This document shows positions 25,034 to 35,768 of a DNA stretch of 64,000 nt, piece after piece; within the stretch, counting starts at the first letter, position 1, and each line of letters starts with the position of its first letter. The position numbers and the translations under genes are program-made. The notes beneath the pieces were generated by a model that was not told where the DNA came from, made no database searches, and saw nothing but the letters and a program-made list of their open reading frames with translations. This DNA comes from Janibacter limosus. Its GTDB lineage: Bacteria; Actinomycetota; Actinomycetes; Actinomycetales; Dermatophilaceae. The stretch spans positions 3,481,255-3,545,254 of the forward strand of contig NZ_CP036164.1 in assembly GCF_004295485.1 (NCBI RefSeq), read 5' to 3'.

Positions 25034-26437
<1,404 letters not shown>

Positions 26438-26462
26438 CCAGGAGCGAGCACCGAGCACAGCC

Positions 26463-26502
26463 CGAAGGGGAGGGAAGACCGATCGGTCTTCCCTCCCCTT
26501 CG
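26463..26502. terminator. Perfect 40-bp palindrome, bidirectional terminator
   Basis: Starting CGAAGGGGAGGGAAGACCGA, the sequence is completely self-complementary over 40 bp and sits between the convergent fumC and TPR genes. CGAAGGG/CCCTTCG form its two ends. There is no T-run. Confidence 0.8.
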
Positions 26503-26519
26503 TCGTGGTCGAGGTGGGG

Positions 26520-26948
26520 TCACAGGTCCTCGTCGGCCACCTGCGTGGTTGCGTCGGATCCTGCCGGGTAGCCGCCGAGCAGCTCCGCCAGGCGAAGGGG
26601 GCCGCGCGCCTCGTCCCGGCGGCCGGCCCGCTGGAGGGAGCGCCCGAGGAGCAGGTGGGCATAGGCGTCGTCCGGGGACTGGGCGATGACCTCACGGGCC
26701 GCGGCCGCTGCCCGCTCCAGCTGCGCGGAGTGGAAGTAGGCGCGGGCCAGCAGCAGGTGCATCTCGGCGGTGCCGTGGCCGATCGGGTCGGCGGAGGCGT
26801 CCGGCTCGCAGTCGGCGCGGGCCGCGGCCAGGTCGGTGAAGAAGTCCTCGAGCTCGCGGGCGGCGTCGGTGTAGCGAGCGTCGTCGAAGGCGTGCTTCGC
26901 GCGCTCGTACCGCTCGAAGCCGTAGAGGGAGTCGGTGCGCGTCATCAT
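26520..26948 (-). CDS. Tetratricopeptide-repeat protein
   Basis: A 142-residue helical protein. Two to three TPR-like units are visible: FERYERAKHAFDDARYTDAARELEDFF, AEMHLLLARAYFHSAQLERAAAAAREVIAQSPDDAYAHLLLGRSLQRAGRRDEARGPLRLAELL. Such proteins mediate protein contacts; no partner is evident. Two consecutive ATG codons (26948 and 26945) could each start it. It lies 37 nt after the nucleosidase stop on the same strand. The dyad TGGGAACCATTCCCA (26971-26985) lies in that gap and may be a regulator site. Confidence 0.75.
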   Translation of the reverse strand: MMTRTDSLYGFERYERAKHAFDDARYTDAARELEDFFTDLAAARADCEPDASADPIGHGTAEMHLLLARAYFHSAQLERAAAAAREVIAQSPDDAYAHLLLGRSLQRAGRRDEARGPLRLAELLGGYPAGSDATTQVADEDL

Positions 26949-26985
26949 GTGCGTCCCAACACCGCTGAGTTGGGAACCATTCCCA

Positions 26986-27534
26986 TCAGCCGGCGAAGTC
27001 CGCCAGCCAGCGCCCCAGCTCTCGCGCGCAGCCGTCGACGGCCGCCGACCAGTCGTGGGCGGTCTCGTCGGCGTTGTCGCTGACCATCTTGACCAGGTGC
27101 ACGGGCACGCCGAGCTCGGTGCACGCCAGCGCGATCGCGTAGCCCTCCATGTCGACGAGGTCGGCGCGCCGGGAGAGCTCGTCGCGGACGGCCGGGTCGG
27201 TGACGAAGAGGTCCCCGCTCGCCAGGGTCGTCGCGTGGGCGGGGTTGATCTCGAGCCGCTCGCGCGGGTCGATGCCGAGCTGGCGGATGGCCTCGGCGGA
27301 CAGGTCGTGGTTGAGGACCGTGCCGATCTCGTGGAGCCCGGTGACGTCCTCCCGCAAGGATCCCGCCGTCCCGATGTTGATGACGACGAGCTCGTCACGC
27401 TGCGGATGCTCGCAGATCGCGCGGGTCACGGCGACGGCCGCGAGGGTCTTGCCGACCCCGGTGAGGAGCACCTCCATCTCCTCGGGGACATACGCGGCCT
27501 CGGCCGCGATGGCGGCGACGACAAGTGGGTGCAT
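26986..27534 (-). CDS. Nucleosidase, MTA/SAH nucleosidase-like
   Basis: A 182-residue member of the PNP/UDP phosphorylase superfamily. Motifs are LLTGVGKTLAAVAVTRAI, VVINIGTAGSLRE (phosphate/ribose loop), SGDLFVTDP, DLVDMEGYAIALACTELGVPVHLVKMVSDNADE with the Glu and Asp that bind and activate the nucleoside. It is shorter than typical Pfs (about 230) because the N-terminal strand region is compact, a form common in actinobacteria. It would cleave an adenine or related nucleoside. The start at 27534 follows TACCTT by 7 nt; an upstream in-frame ATG lies beyond that promoter. Confidence 0.82.
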   Translation of the reverse strand: MHPLVVAAIAAEAAYVPEEMEVLLTGVGKTLAAVAVTRAICEHPQRDELVVINIGTAGSLREDVTGLHEIGTVLNHDLSAEAIRQLGIDPRERLEINPAHATTLASGDLFVTDPAVRDELSRRADLVDMEGYAIALACTELGVPVHLVKMVSDNADETAHDWSAAVDGCARELGRWLADFAG

Positions 27535-27541
27535 GCGCCCC

Positions 27542-27561
27542 AAGGTATCCGCACGTAAGGT
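27542..27561. promoter_or_regulatory. Back-to-back leaderless promoters
   Basis: TACCTT on the minus strand (27547-27542) serves the nucleosidase and TAAGGT on the plus strand (27556-27561) the amidohydrolase. Each is 7 nt from its start codon, and only 34 nt separate the two genes. Confidence 0.55.
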
Positions 27562-27568
27562 GCCGAGC

Positions 27569-29071
27569 ATGGCCCCCTTCGCCCCTCATGCGCTGCTCAC
27601 CGGCGCTCGGCTGCGGCTCGGTGCGTCCCCCGTCGACATCAGGCTGCGCGACGGCAGGATCGCCGAGATCGGCGCCGGCCTGCCGCGCGCCGGAGCGGCC
27701 GTCCACGACGCCGGGGGAGCGCTCGCCGTCCCCGGCCTGTGGGACGGGCACGTGCACTTCGGCCAGTGGGCCGCGATGGCGCGAAGGGTGGATGTCGCCG
27801 ACACGTCGAGCCCCGACGAGGTGACCGCCCGGGTCGCGCGTCACATCGCCGCGGAGCGGCCCGCTCCCGGGACCGTGGTGCAGGGCTTCGGCTGGCGGGT
27901 CGCCGGGTGGGACCGGCTGCCGAGCACCGCCGAGCTCGACGAGGTCGCCGGTGACCGTCCCGTCATCCTCATCAGCGGTGACTGCCACGCCGGCTGGTTG
28001 AGCAGCGCCGCCTTCCGCGCGCTCGGGCTGCCGGTCCACGAGGGTCACCTCGACGAGGACGACTGGTTCCCCATCTACACGCGGCTGGCCGACCTGCCCG
28101 AGGACCCGGCGGTCGTGCGGGCCAGCCTCGACGCGGCGATGCGGGCCGCCGCGGCCAAGGGTGTCGTCGGGATCGGGGACATGGAGTTCGAGGCCGGTCG
28201 CCTGGAGTGGCCGGCCCGCACCGCTGCCGGGCTGGACCGGCTGCGGGTGCGCACCTGCACCTACCCCGAGGGGCTCGAGGACGCGATCGCGGCCGGCGTA
28301 CGCACCGGCGACGTCCTCGACGAGACCGGGCTGGTGACGATGGGCCCGCTCAAGGTCATCACCGACGGCTCGCTCAACACCCGCACGGCCTGGTGCTGCG
28401 AGCCCTTCGTCACCGACGACGACCTCGGCGACCCGCACGGCAAGCGCAGCGTCGACCCCGAGGAGCTGACGCAGCTGCTGCGTCGGGCCCACGCCCACGG
28501 ACTCGACGGGGCCGTGCACGCCATCGGTGACGCCGCCCTGCTCGACGCGCTCGATGCCTACGCGGCCAGTGGCGCGCGCGGCTCCATCGAGCACGCGCAG
28601 CTGGTGCGCATGGAGGTGCTGGGCCGCTTCGCCGAGCTGGGCCTGGTCGCCAGCGTGCAACCCGCCCACCTGCTCGACGACCGGGACTCGACGGAGGCGC
28701 TGTGGCCCGACCGGCTGGAGCGCTGCTTCGCCCTGAGGTCGATGTCGGAGGCGGGGATCTCCCTTCGCCTGGGGTCGGACGCTCCCGTCTCCCCGCTCGA
28801 CCCGTGGCTGGCCATGTCGGCGGCGGTCCACCGCAGCGCCGACGAGCGTGAGCCGTGGGCCCCGGAGCAGGCGATCACTCCCCACGAGGCGCTGCTCGCC
28901 TCGACGGACGGGGTGAGCGAGCTGGCGGTCGGGGGAGTGGGCGACCTCGTGCTGGTCGACGAGGACCCTTGTCCCGCAGGGCTGTCCGGTACTGCGGAGC
29001 AGGCAGCCAGGCTTCGCGGGACGCGAGTCCTCGCGACCTTCGTCGCGGGGTGCCTGACCCACTCCGCCTGA
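27569..29071 (+). CDS. Amidohydrolase, YtcJ-like
   Basis: A 500-residue metal-dependent hydrolase of the amidohydrolase superfamily, YtcJ-like group (amidohydrolase_3). Metal-site elements include GLWDGHVHFGQW (HxH), KVITDGSLNTRTAW, AVHAIGDAALLDALDAY, SIEHAQL and LGSDAPVSPLDPW. The N- and C-terminal ends form the small beta-sandwich domain, ending GDLVLVDEDP. The natural substrate of this group is usually unknown. The ATG at 27569 lies 7 nt after TAAGGT. An in-frame extension upstream covers the divergent nucleosidase and is rejected. Confidence 0.88.
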   Translation: MAPFAPHALLTGARLRLGASPVDIRLRDGRIAEIGAGLPRAGAAVHDAGGALAVPGLWDGHVHFGQWAAMARRVDVADTSSPDEVTARVARHIAAERPAPGTVVQGFGWRVAGWDRLPSTAELDEVAGDRPVILISGDCHAGWLSSAAFRALGLPVHEGHLDEDDWFPIYTRLADLPEDPAVVRASLDAAMRAAAAKGVVGIGDMEFEAGRLEWPARTAAGLDRLRVRTCTYPEGLEDAIAAGVRTGDVLDETGLVTMGPLKVITDGSLNTRTAWCCEPFVTDDDLGDPHGKRSVDPEELTQLLRRAHAHGLDGAVHAIGDAALLDALDAYAASGARGSIEHAQLVRMEVLGRFAELGLVASVQPAHLLDDRDSTEALWPDRLERCFALRSMSEAGISLRLGSDAPVSPLDPWLAMSAAVHRSADEREPWAPEQAITPHEALLASTDGVSELAVGGVGDLVLVDEDPCPAGLSGTAEQAARLRGTRVLATFVAGCLTHSA

Positions 29072-29124
29072 CGTCGAGCTCGTGGACCCGCACGTCCTCG
29101 AGGGCGTGCTGCCACGATGGGGGC

Positions 29125-30999
29125 ATGGCCGACACCGAGCTCGCCGAGGTGGCCGACTTCTTGGCGGGGCACGCCCCCTTCGCCGCCCTGCCCGCCCGGG
29201 TCCTGCGTGCGCTCCCGGCCCGGCTGACGATCCGCTACCACCGCCGGGGCAGCTCGCTCATGGCCGTGGGCGTCGACAACCACGACCTGATCATCGTGCG
29301 CTCGGGGGCGATCGAGATCCGGGACGCCGACGGGGGACTGGTCGACCGGTGCGCCGAGGGATCCACGGCCGGCTCGACGACGCTCATCGGGCCCAACCCG
29401 TCCCGATTCGACGTCGTGGCCATCGAGGACACCCTCGCGCTGCACCTGCCCGCCGAGGTCTTCCACGAGCTGTCGCAGGCGCATCCTGACTTCGCGGACC
29501 ACTTCGACGCCGAGCGCGCGGACCGCCTGCGGACGGCGGTCTCGTCGGTCGCGACCAACCCAGCGGGCGAGGCGATCCTGCGCACGTCCGCGCGCGACCT
29601 GGTCCACCGGGCGCCGGTCTCGGTCGGCGATGACGTCACCATCGCCGAGGCGGCCCGCGTGATGACCGACGAAGGGGTGTCCTCCCTCCTCGTCATGGAC
29701 GGGCGGGGAGTGGTCGGGATCCTCACCGACCGTGACCTGCGTCGGCGGGTGCTCGCGGTCGGCGTCGACCCGGCGGGCCCCGTGACATCGGTGATGACCC
29801 CGGACCCCGTCGTCGCCGCCGCGGACACCTCCGCGCTCGAGCTGCTGGTGACGATGACCGAGCGCACCATCCACCACCTGCCGGTGGTCGAGGCAGGGCG
29901 GCCGCTCGGGGTGGTCACGACGACGGACCTGATGCGCCTGGAGCGGGTCAACATGGTGCACATCGTCGGCGACGTGTCGAAGCAGCCGGATGTCGCCGGG
30001 GTCGTCGCGATGGCCCGGCGCCTGCCCCGGCTGGTCGAGCAGCTCGTCGGGCAGGACGTGGCCGCCGACGACATCACCCGTGTCGTGACGACGGTGGGCG
30101 ATGCCATCGAGCGTCGGCTCATCGCCCTCGCCGAGGACGAGCTGACCGCGGCGGGCCACGGTCCGCCGCCGCGCTACTGCTGGATGACGATGGGCTCCAG
30201 GGCCCGCCACGAGCAGGCCCTGGGCGGCGACCAGGACCACGGCGTGATCCTCGCCGACGACGCACCGGAGGGCGCCGAGGACTACATCGGGGCACTTGCC
30301 GAGATCGTCGTCACCGGCCTCGAGGCCTGCGGGTACCCGCGCTGCGAGGGCGATGTCATGGCGAGCAACCCGCGCTGGCGCCAACGCCTGACCGGCTGGC
30401 GGCGCGAGTTCCGCCAGTGGATCCACGAGCCGACCTCAGATGCGGTCCTGACGGCGAGCATCTTCTTCGACTCCCGCCCGCTCGCCGGTGACGACACCCT
30501 GCATGCGCGCCTGGCGGAGGACATCGCGGCCTGGGCGCCGCAGGGACACAACTTCCTCGGCCACCTCGTGGCCGCCGCCGTGGCCAACGAACCGCCGCTC
30601 GGCTTCTTCCGCGGGTTCGTCCTCGCCCGCGCCGGGGACCACAAGGACACCCTCGACCTCAAGCGCGGCGGTGTCGGCGCGATCGTCGACCTCGCTCGGG
30701 CCCATGCCCTCGGCGCCGGGCTGGTCTCGGTCAACACGCGCTCGCGCCTGCTCGCCGCGGGGCGTGCCGGTGCGCTCGACCCGGCCGTCGCCGCCAGCCT
30801 CGTCGACGCACTCGAGTTCATCTCGCACGTGCGCCTGGCGCACCAGACCCGGCAGGCCGCTTCGGGTGCCACCCCCGACTCGCGGCTGCGACCGAGCGAG
30901 CTGACCCCCTTCGAGCAGCGCACCCTGCGCGAGGCCTTCCACGTCGTGCGTGATGCGCAGCAGGCCCTGGCGCAGCGCAGCCCGGGCCACCTCACCTGA
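29125..30999 (+). CDS. cNMP-binding/CBS/nucleotidyltransferase (DUF294) protein
   Basis: A 624-residue multidomain signalling protein. Residues about 10-130 form a cyclic-nucleotide-binding-like barrel. Residues about 165-285 are a CBS pair (VTIAEAARVMTDEGVSSLLVMDGRGVVGILTDRDL and a second copy with HHLPVVEAGRPLGVVTTTDLM). Then comes a DUF294 nucleotidyltransferase-like domain with GSRARHEQALGGDQDHG, where the GxxxR and D-x-D-like DQDH suit metal-dependent nucleotidyl transfer, and a DUF294 C-terminal helical domain. It resembles GlnD-type sensors that read nucleotides. Its stop overlaps the start of a DnaQ-like exonuclease (TGATG), a recurring pairing. Confidence 0.88.
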   Translation: MADTELAEVADFLAGHAPFAALPARVLRALPARLTIRYHRRGSSLMAVGVDNHDLIIVRSGAIEIRDADGGLVDRCAEGSTAGSTTLIGPNPSRFDVVAIEDTLALHLPAEVFHELSQAHPDFADHFDAERADRLRTAVSSVATNPAGEAILRTSARDLVHRAPVSVGDDVTIAEAARVMTDEGVSSLLVMDGRGVVGILTDRDLRRRVLAVGVDPAGPVTSVMTPDPVVAAADTSALELLVTMTERTIHHLPVVEAGRPLGVVTTTDLMRLERVNMVHIVGDVSKQPDVAGVVAMARRLPRLVEQLVGQDVAADDITRVVTTVGDAIERRLIALAEDELTAAGHGPPPRYCWMTMGSRARHEQALGGDQDHGVILADDAPEGAEDYIGALAEIVVTGLEACGYPRCEGDVMASNPRWRQRLTGWRREFRQWIHEPTSDAVLTASIFFDSRPLAGDDTLHARLAEDIAAWAPQGHNFLGHLVAAAVANEPPLGFFRGFVLARAGDHKDTLDLKRGGVGAIVDLARAHALGAGLVSVNTRSRLLAAGRAGALDPAVAASLVDALEFISHVRLAHQTRQAASGATPDSRLRPSELTPFEQRTLREAFHVVRDAQQALAQRSPGHLT

Positions 31000-31700
31000 T
31001 GTTCGGCATCCGACGCTCCACCGAGCGGCGCCGCGAGGACGCCGCCACCGCGGCCCCACCCGGCCCGCTGCGGGACTACCTGTCCGCTCCCTTCCCCGAT
31101 CTCGCCACCCCGGTGACCGAGCTGTCGCTGCTGGCCCTCGACGTCGAGAGCACCGGGCTGGACGTCGAGGAGGACCGCGTCCTCGCGGTCGGCTGGGTGC
31201 CCGTCGACGGGCTGTCCATCGACCTGTCCGGTGCGCGTCGCCGCGTCCTGGCGACCCGGCGTGACGTGGGGCAGTCGGCGACCGTGCACGGGCTGACCGA
31301 CGACGCGATCGCGGCAGGTGACCTGCCGGTCGCCGTCCTCACCGAGCTGCTCGGGGCCCTGTCCGGGCGGGTCCTGCTCGCGCACCACGCGAGCATCGAG
31401 GTCGGCTTCCTCGATGCCGCGTGCCGGCGGGTCCACGGGGTGCCCTTCGTCGCGACCAGCGTGGACACGCTGCACCTGCAGCGACGGGTGCTGACCGAGG
31501 GGCTGGGCGCGCAGCCCGACCCGCTGCCCGGGGCCCTGCGTCTGTGGGCGGCCCGGGAGCGGTACGGCCTGCCGCGATATCGGGCGCACGAACCCCTCAC
31601 GGACGCCCTGGCCTGCGCCGAGCTCTACCTGGCCCAGGTGGCCGAGCTCTCCCAGCGCAGCAGCAAACCGTTGACGCTCAAGGCGATCCGCGCCACCTGA
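30999..31700 (+). CDS. DnaQ-like 3'-5' exonuclease
   Basis: A 233-residue DEDDh-type exonuclease. ExoI is LLALDVESTGLD (Asp, Glu), ExoII HHASIEVGFLDAACRR and ExoIII HEPLTDALACAELYL, with the His-Asp of the DEDDh motif. It is related to the epsilon proofreading subunit but is a stand-alone protein with a 40-residue N-terminal tail. It is coupled (TGATG) to the cNMP/CBS/nucleotidyltransferase gene, so it may process a nucleotide signal or RNA rather than take part in replication; that is inference. Confidence 0.88.
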   Translation: MFGIRRSTERRREDAATAAPPGPLRDYLSAPFPDLATPVTELSLLALDVESTGLDVEEDRVLAVGWVPVDGLSIDLSGARRRVLATRRDVGQSATVHGLTDDAIAAGDLPVAVLTELLGALSGRVLLAHHASIEVGFLDAACRRVHGVPFVATSVDTLHLQRRVLTEGLGAQPDPLPGALRLWAARERYGLPRYRAHEPLTDALACAELYLAQVAELSQRSSKPLTLKAIRAT

Positions 31701-31719
31701 GTCGCCACGACCCCCAACC

Positions 31720-31783
31720 CGCATTCCCCCATGGCAACGCAGACGAACGGTCCGCGGACCCTGCATTGCCATGGGGGAATGTG
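31720..31783. repeat. 23-bp inverted repeat with nested palindrome
   Basis: Arms at 31720-31742 and 31761-31783 agree at 21 of 23 positions; the inner 16 bp (CATTCCCCCATGGCAA) are perfect. The 18-nt spacer contains the palindrome GGTCCGCGGACC. It lies between the convergent exonuclease and protease stops, so bidirectional termination is plausible. Confidence 0.75.
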
Positions 31784-31797
31784 AGCATGGGGGTGGA

Positions 31798-32964
31798 TCA
31801 GTTGGCCACGGCCACCCGCACGCCGTAGTAGTTGGCCGCGTCGACGACCGGCTGGAAGAAGCTGTACGAGCCGGCGTCGTAGCCCTGGTTGTACCCGCAC
31901 TCGACGCCCACCGGACCGCCGGAGGTCATCCCCTGCGCGAGGTTGCCGACGCCGATGTAGGCGCCCCCCGAGTCGCCGCCCTCGGTGCACACGCTCGCCT
32001 CGGCGAGCCCCGAGACGGAGGTGCCGCCGTAGTTGACGGTGCGGTTGTAGGCCTTGATCGTCCCGCAGGTCCAGCCCGTGGTGTTGCCGGCCTTGCAGAT
32101 CTCCGACCCGACCGGGTTCTTGCTCGCGCCCTGCACGGCGTAGTAGCCGGAGTGCCCGCGGCTGTCGACGTACGGCTGGCCCACGTCCTCGGAGTCGATG
32201 TCCATCAGACCCATGTCGACGCTGCTGTACCCCTCGCGGAACCGGGAGTGCGTGCCCCTGCCGATGTGCGTGCCGTTGACGTCGAGGATGTCGGGCAGCC
32301 CCTCGACGCAGTGGCCGGCGGTGAGCAGGACGTTGTTGCCGCTGGAGGTCGTCCCGGGGAAGCCGAGGCTGCAGTTGGTGCCGGGGGAGAGGTCCATGAT
32401 GCGGCCCGGGACGACGTCGGCCTGGGTGGTCAGCTCGTCGGCGGTGGTGACGGTGACCCGGTCCATCGCCGCGATCGTCCGGCGCAGCCTCGCGGGCGCG
32501 TCCTTGGCCAGGCGGACCTCGACCACCCCGGTGCTCAGGTCGGGTCCGACGGTCACGACGTGACCCGACTGCCTGCCGGCCTTGGCGAGGACCCGGTCGG
32601 CGACCGCGTCCAGGCTGCTCTGGCTCACGGTGGTGCTCGGCCGCAGTCCGGCGGAGCGGACCTTGGCCGCGTCCGCGGAGGAGCTGACCCCCACGACGAG
32701 CTGGGTGCCCTCGAACCACGCACCGTCGGCGTTCACCCCCTTCGCCTCCAGGGACCGAAGGGAGGACTGCTTGCGCTCCTTCGCCGCCAGGTAGCTCTTG
32801 GCCTGGGCCGACGTCTTGCCGTCGCGTTGCATGACGAAGGACGTCATCGGGTCGGTCCGCTGGACCTGGCTGTCGGGGACGTCCGCCGCGGAGGCCAGTG
32901 GGGCCATCACGACGCTCGCGCCGAGCAGTGCTCCGGTGAGGGTCAGGGTGCTGCGCAGGGTCAT
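31798..32964 (-). CDS. Secreted chymotrypsin-fold serine protease (S1 family)
   Basis: A 388-residue preproprotein. A Sec signal peptide (LTLTGALLGASVVMAPLASAA) covers about residues 6-28. A propeptide of about 150 residues follows (FVMQRDGKTSAQAKSYLAAKE, then SLDAVADRVLA), as in streptogrisin and alpha-lytic proteases. The mature catalytic triad is H in VLLTAGHC, D in SSVDMGLMDI and S in EGGDSGGAY. Cys pairs around the His and Ser suggest disulfides. The ATG at 32964 has a GGAGAAGG site. The 313 nt between this gene and ahpC hold the ahpC promoter and otherwise nothing recognisable. Confidence 0.9.
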   Translation of the reverse strand: MTLRSTLTLTGALLGASVVMAPLASAADVPDSQVQRTDPMTSFVMQRDGKTSAQAKSYLAAKERKQSSLRSLEAKGVNADGAWFEGTQLVVGVSSSADAAKVRSAGLRPSTTVSQSSLDAVADRVLAKAGRQSGHVVTVGPDLSTGVVEVRLAKDAPARLRRTIAAMDRVTVTTADELTTQADVVPGRIMDLSPGTNCSLGFPGTTSSGNNVLLTAGHCVEGLPDILDVNGTHIGRGTHSRFREGYSSVDMGLMDIDSEDVGQPYVDSRGHSGYYAVQGASKNPVGSEICKAGNTTGWTCGTIKAYNRTVNYGGTSVSGLAEASVCTEGGDSGGAYIGVGNLAQGMTSGGPVGVECGYNQGYDAGSYSFFQPVVDAANYYGVRVAVAN

Positions 32965-33160
32965 TGCCTTCTCCTTGTCGCGCCGGGGTGTCCGGCTGGT
33001 CCGTCGAAGGTGGCGCCCCGCGGCCCGCTGCGCCATGGGTCCTGACCGTTTTGGGGACCGGTCTGACCAAGTCCGGGACGGACCCCGGTACCTCCTGACG
33101 GGCCGAAGGGGGGTTCTCGCCGATCGCACTCACCGTTCACGGCAACTTCACGCGCGCGGG

Positions 33161-33202
33161 TTTGCACTCCCACCACGCCTGCGCTAATCTGGAATCGTTC
33201 CA
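33161..33202 (+). promoter_or_regulatory. ahpC promoter with TGGAA-TTCCA dyad
   Basis: TTTGCA (33161-33166) and TAATCT (33185-33190) with an 18-nt spacer make a good sigma-70-type promoter. The perfect dyad TGGAATCGTTCCA (33190-33202) overlaps the expected start point, a natural place for a peroxide- or redox-responsive repressor. Which regulator binds is unknown. Confidence 0.6.
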
Positions 33203-33277
33203 ATCGACGCGAGCCTCAAGCGAGTGCTGCGACCGGTTGAACCACCTGAAACCCAGAGATGCACAGGAGACCAACGC

Positions 33278-33844
33278 ATGTCGCTCATCAACACCCAGAT
33301 CAAGCCCTTCCAGGCCACCGGCTACATCAACGGTGAGTTCAAGGACTACTCCGAGGCCGACATCGCCGGCAAGTGGGCGATCTTCTTCTTCTACCCGGCG
33401 GACTTCACCTTCGTCTGCCCGACCGAGCTCGAGGACCTGGCCGGCCAGTACGACGCCGAGCTCAAGGGCCTGGGCGTCGAGGTCTTCTCCGTCTCCACCG
33501 ACACCCACTTCACGCACAAGGCGTGGCACGAGACCTCCGACGCGGTCGGCAAGGTCACCTACCCGATGCTCGGCGACCCGACCGCCACCATCTCGCGCAA
33601 CTTCGACATCCTGCGTGAGGACGAGGGCCTGGCCAACCGTGGCACCTTCCTCGTCGACCCCGACGGCGTGATCCAGTTCCTCGAGATCACCGCCGAGGGC
33701 ATCGGCCGCAACGCCACCGAGCTCGTCCGCAAGGTCAAGGCCGCGCAGTACGTGCGCAACAACCCGGGCGAGGTCTGCCCGGCCAAGTGGGAAGAGGGCG
33801 CCGAGACCCTCGCCCCGAGCCTCGACCTCGTGGGCAAGATCTGA
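33278..33844 (+). CDS. ahpC: Peroxiredoxin, alkyl hydroperoxide reductase subunit C
   Basis: A 188-residue typical 2-Cys peroxiredoxin that reduces H2O2 and organic hydroperoxides. The peroxidatic Cys is C47 in FTFVCPTE and the resolving Cys is C167 in EVCPAKW. It is the E. coli/Salmonella-type AhpC that depends on AhpF, not the mycobacterial AhpD-linked form, and ahpF lies 106 nt downstream. Codon use is strongly biased to C/G-ending codons, as in highly expressed genes. A GGAG site is present 10 nt before the ATG and a clear promoter lies about 85 nt upstream. Confidence 0.96.
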   Translation: MSLINTQIKPFQATGYINGEFKDYSEADIAGKWAIFFFYPADFTFVCPTELEDLAGQYDAELKGLGVEVFSVSTDTHFTHKAWHETSDAVGKVTYPMLGDPTATISRNFDILREDEGLANRGTFLVDPDGVIQFLEITAEGIGRNATELVRKVKAAQYVRNNPGEVCPAKWEEGAETLAPSLDLVGKI

Positions 33845-33950
33845 TTGCTCTGACGCATCTCGGGTGAGGGGCGGCGCTCGTCGCCGCCCCTCACCCACAC
33901 CCCGCTTCGCCACGTCTTCCCCCCTTCGTCCGTCAGGAGTCGCACGCACC

Positions 33951-35630
33951 ATGGCCCTCGATCCGAACCTCGCCACCCAGCTCAAGGCATACCTCGACAA
34001 CCTGCGCGAGCCGATCGAGCTCGTCGCCTCCCTCGACGAGAGCCCCAAGTCCGCAGAGCTCGACGAGCTGCTCGTCGAGATCGAGGGCATGAGCGGCCAG
34101 ATCACCCGCCGCGTGGCCGAAGGGAGCGACTTGGACCAGCGCGTCCCCTCCTTCGCGATCACCCGGGTGTCCGATCCCGCCGTCTCCGTGCGCTTCGCCG
34201 GCATCCCGATGGGCCACGAGTTCACCTCGCTCGTCCTGGCCCTGCTGCAGGTCGGCGGCCACCCGAGCAAGGCCTCGCAGGACCTCATCGACCAGGTCCA
34301 GGGCCTGAGCGGTGACCACCACTTCGAGACCTTCTTCTCGCTGAGCTGCCAGAACTGCCCGGACGTCGTCCAGGCGCTCAACCTGATGAGCGTGCTCAAC
34401 CCCGGGATCACGCACACCGCCATCGACGGCGCGGTCTTCCCGACCGAGGCCGAGCAGCGTGGCGTGCTCGCGGTGCCCACCGTCTTCCACAACGGCGAGA
34501 CCTTCGGCTCCGGCCGGATGGAGCTGGCCGAGATCGTCGGCAAGGTCGACGAGCTGTCCGGTGGCGACTCCGCGGCCCGCGCCGCCGAGGAGCTCTCCGC
34601 GCGTGAGCCCTACGACGTCCTCGTCGTCGGTGGTGGCCCCGCCGGCGCGTCCGCCGCGATCTACGCCGCGCGCAAGGGCATCCGCACCGGGCTCGTCGCC
34701 GAGCGCTTCGGCGGGCAGGTCCTCGACACGATGTCGATCGAGAACCTCATCTCCGTCCCGCACACCGAGGGCCCCAAGCTTGCCGCTGACCTCGAGCGCC
34801 ACGTCACCGAGTACGACGTCGAGATGGTCCGCAGCCAGGCCGCTGCCGGGCTGTCCGCCGGCGACGACGGCCTGACCACGGTCGACCTGGCCAATGGCGC
34901 GAGCCTGTCCGGCAAGACCGTCATCCTGGCGACCGGTGCCCGCTGGCGCACCATGGGCGTCCCCGGCGAGGAGGACTACCGCAACAAGGGCGTCACCTTC
35001 TGCCCGCACTGCGACGGTCCGCTCTTCAAGGGCAAGCGCATCGCCGTCATCGGCGGCGGCAACTCCGGTGTCGAGGCCGCCATCGACCTGGCCGGCATCG
35101 TCGGTCACGTGACGCTCATCGAGTTCATGGACGACATGCGCGCCGACGCGGTCCTGCAGCGCAAGCTGCGCTCGCTGCCCAATGTCGAGGTCCGTCTGGG
35201 GACCAAGACGACCGAGGTCATCGGAGACGGTGGCAAGGTCACCGGCCTGGCCATCGAGCCGCGTGACGGCGGCGAGGGGGAGCAGCTCGACCTCGAGGGC
35301 GTCTTCGTCCAGATCGGCCTGCTGCCCAACACCGAGTGGCTCGGCGACGCGCTGGAGCTGTCCGAGCGCGGCGAGATCGTCATCGACGGTGTCGGCCGCA
35401 CCAGCCTCCCGGGTGTCTTCGCCGCGGGCGACTGCACGGTCGAGCCCTACAAGCAGATCGTCACGGCCCTGGGTGCCGGCTCGACGGCCTCCCTGAGCGC
35501 CTTCGACCACCTCATCCGCACCAGCGCCCCCGACGAGGAGTCGGCGATCGCCGCGACCAAGGCGGCCGACGGCCCGCTCGAGGCCGGCGACCAGATCGAC
35601 GTGCCCGACTCGGTCGGCGCCTCCGCCTGA
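33951..35630 (+). CDS. ahpF: Alkyl hydroperoxide reductase subunit F
   Basis: A 559-residue flavoprotein that passes electrons from NAD(P)H to AhpC. The N-terminal part (about 1-205) is a tandem thioredoxin fold with the redox pair C133-Q-N-C136. The C-terminal part is a thioredoxin-reductase module: FAD-binding [12 protein letters not shown], the disulfide C351-P-H-C354, NAD-binding [11 protein letters not shown] and the FAD motif GVFAAGDC. E. coli AhpF has the same order (CHNC, then CAVC). The ATG is preceded by CAGGAG. It should be co-transcribed with ahpC. Confidence 0.96.
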   Translation: MALDPNLATQLKAYLDNLREPIELVASLDESPKSAELDELLVEIEGMSGQITRRVAEGSDLDQRVPSFAITRVSDPAVSVRFAGIPMGHEFTSLVLALLQVGGHPSKASQDLIDQVQGLSGDHHFETFFSLSCQNCPDVVQALNLMSVLNPGITHTAIDGAVFPTEAEQRGVLAVPTVFHNGETFGSGRMELAEIVGKVDELSGGDSAARAAEELSAREPYDVLVVGGGPAGASAAIYAARKGIRTGLVAERFGGQVLDTMSIENLISVPHTEGPKLAADLERHVTEYDVEMVRSQAAAGLSAGDDGLTTVDLANGASLSGKTVILATGARWRTMGVPGEEDYRNKGVTFCPHCDGPLFKGKRIAVIGGGNSGVEAAIDLAGIVGHVTLIEFMDDMRADAVLQRKLRSLPNVEVRLGTKTTEVIGDGGKVTGLAIEPRDGGEGEQLDLEGVFVQIGLLPNTEWLGDALELSERGEIVIDGVGRTSLPGVFAAGDCTVEPYKQIVTALGAGSTASLSAFDHLIRTSAPDEESAIAATKAADGPLEAGDQIDVPDSVGASA

Positions 35631-35643
35631 GCAGGACCCTTCG

Positions 35644-35729
35644 AATTTCCTTAAGGTCGTGCGCAAGGGAATGCGTACGACCTTGAGGAGATGCGTCCGT
35701 CCGGGTGCACGACCTCAAGGAAATGCGCC
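35644..35729. repeat. Cluster of three CCTTAAGGTCGTG-type repeats
   Basis: Copy A (35644-35665, TTTCCTTAAGGTCGTGCGCA) is forward. Copies B (35672-35695) and C (35706-35729) are reversed, with cores ACGACCTTGAGGAGATGCG and ACGACCTCAAGGAAATGCG. A and B form an inverted pair with a 6-nt spacer. They lie in the ahpF-cupin gap. Related copies are at 12115-12141 and 24676-24698. Confidence 0.7.
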
Positions 35730-35768
35730 TCACGTCGTGATCGTCCCCCTTCGACACCAGGAGCCAGC

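Noticed and set aside
35644..35729. Intrinsic terminator of the ahp operon
   Set aside because: The copies match repeats elsewhere, including one at a translation start, so a dispersed repeat explains them better than a dedicated terminator.
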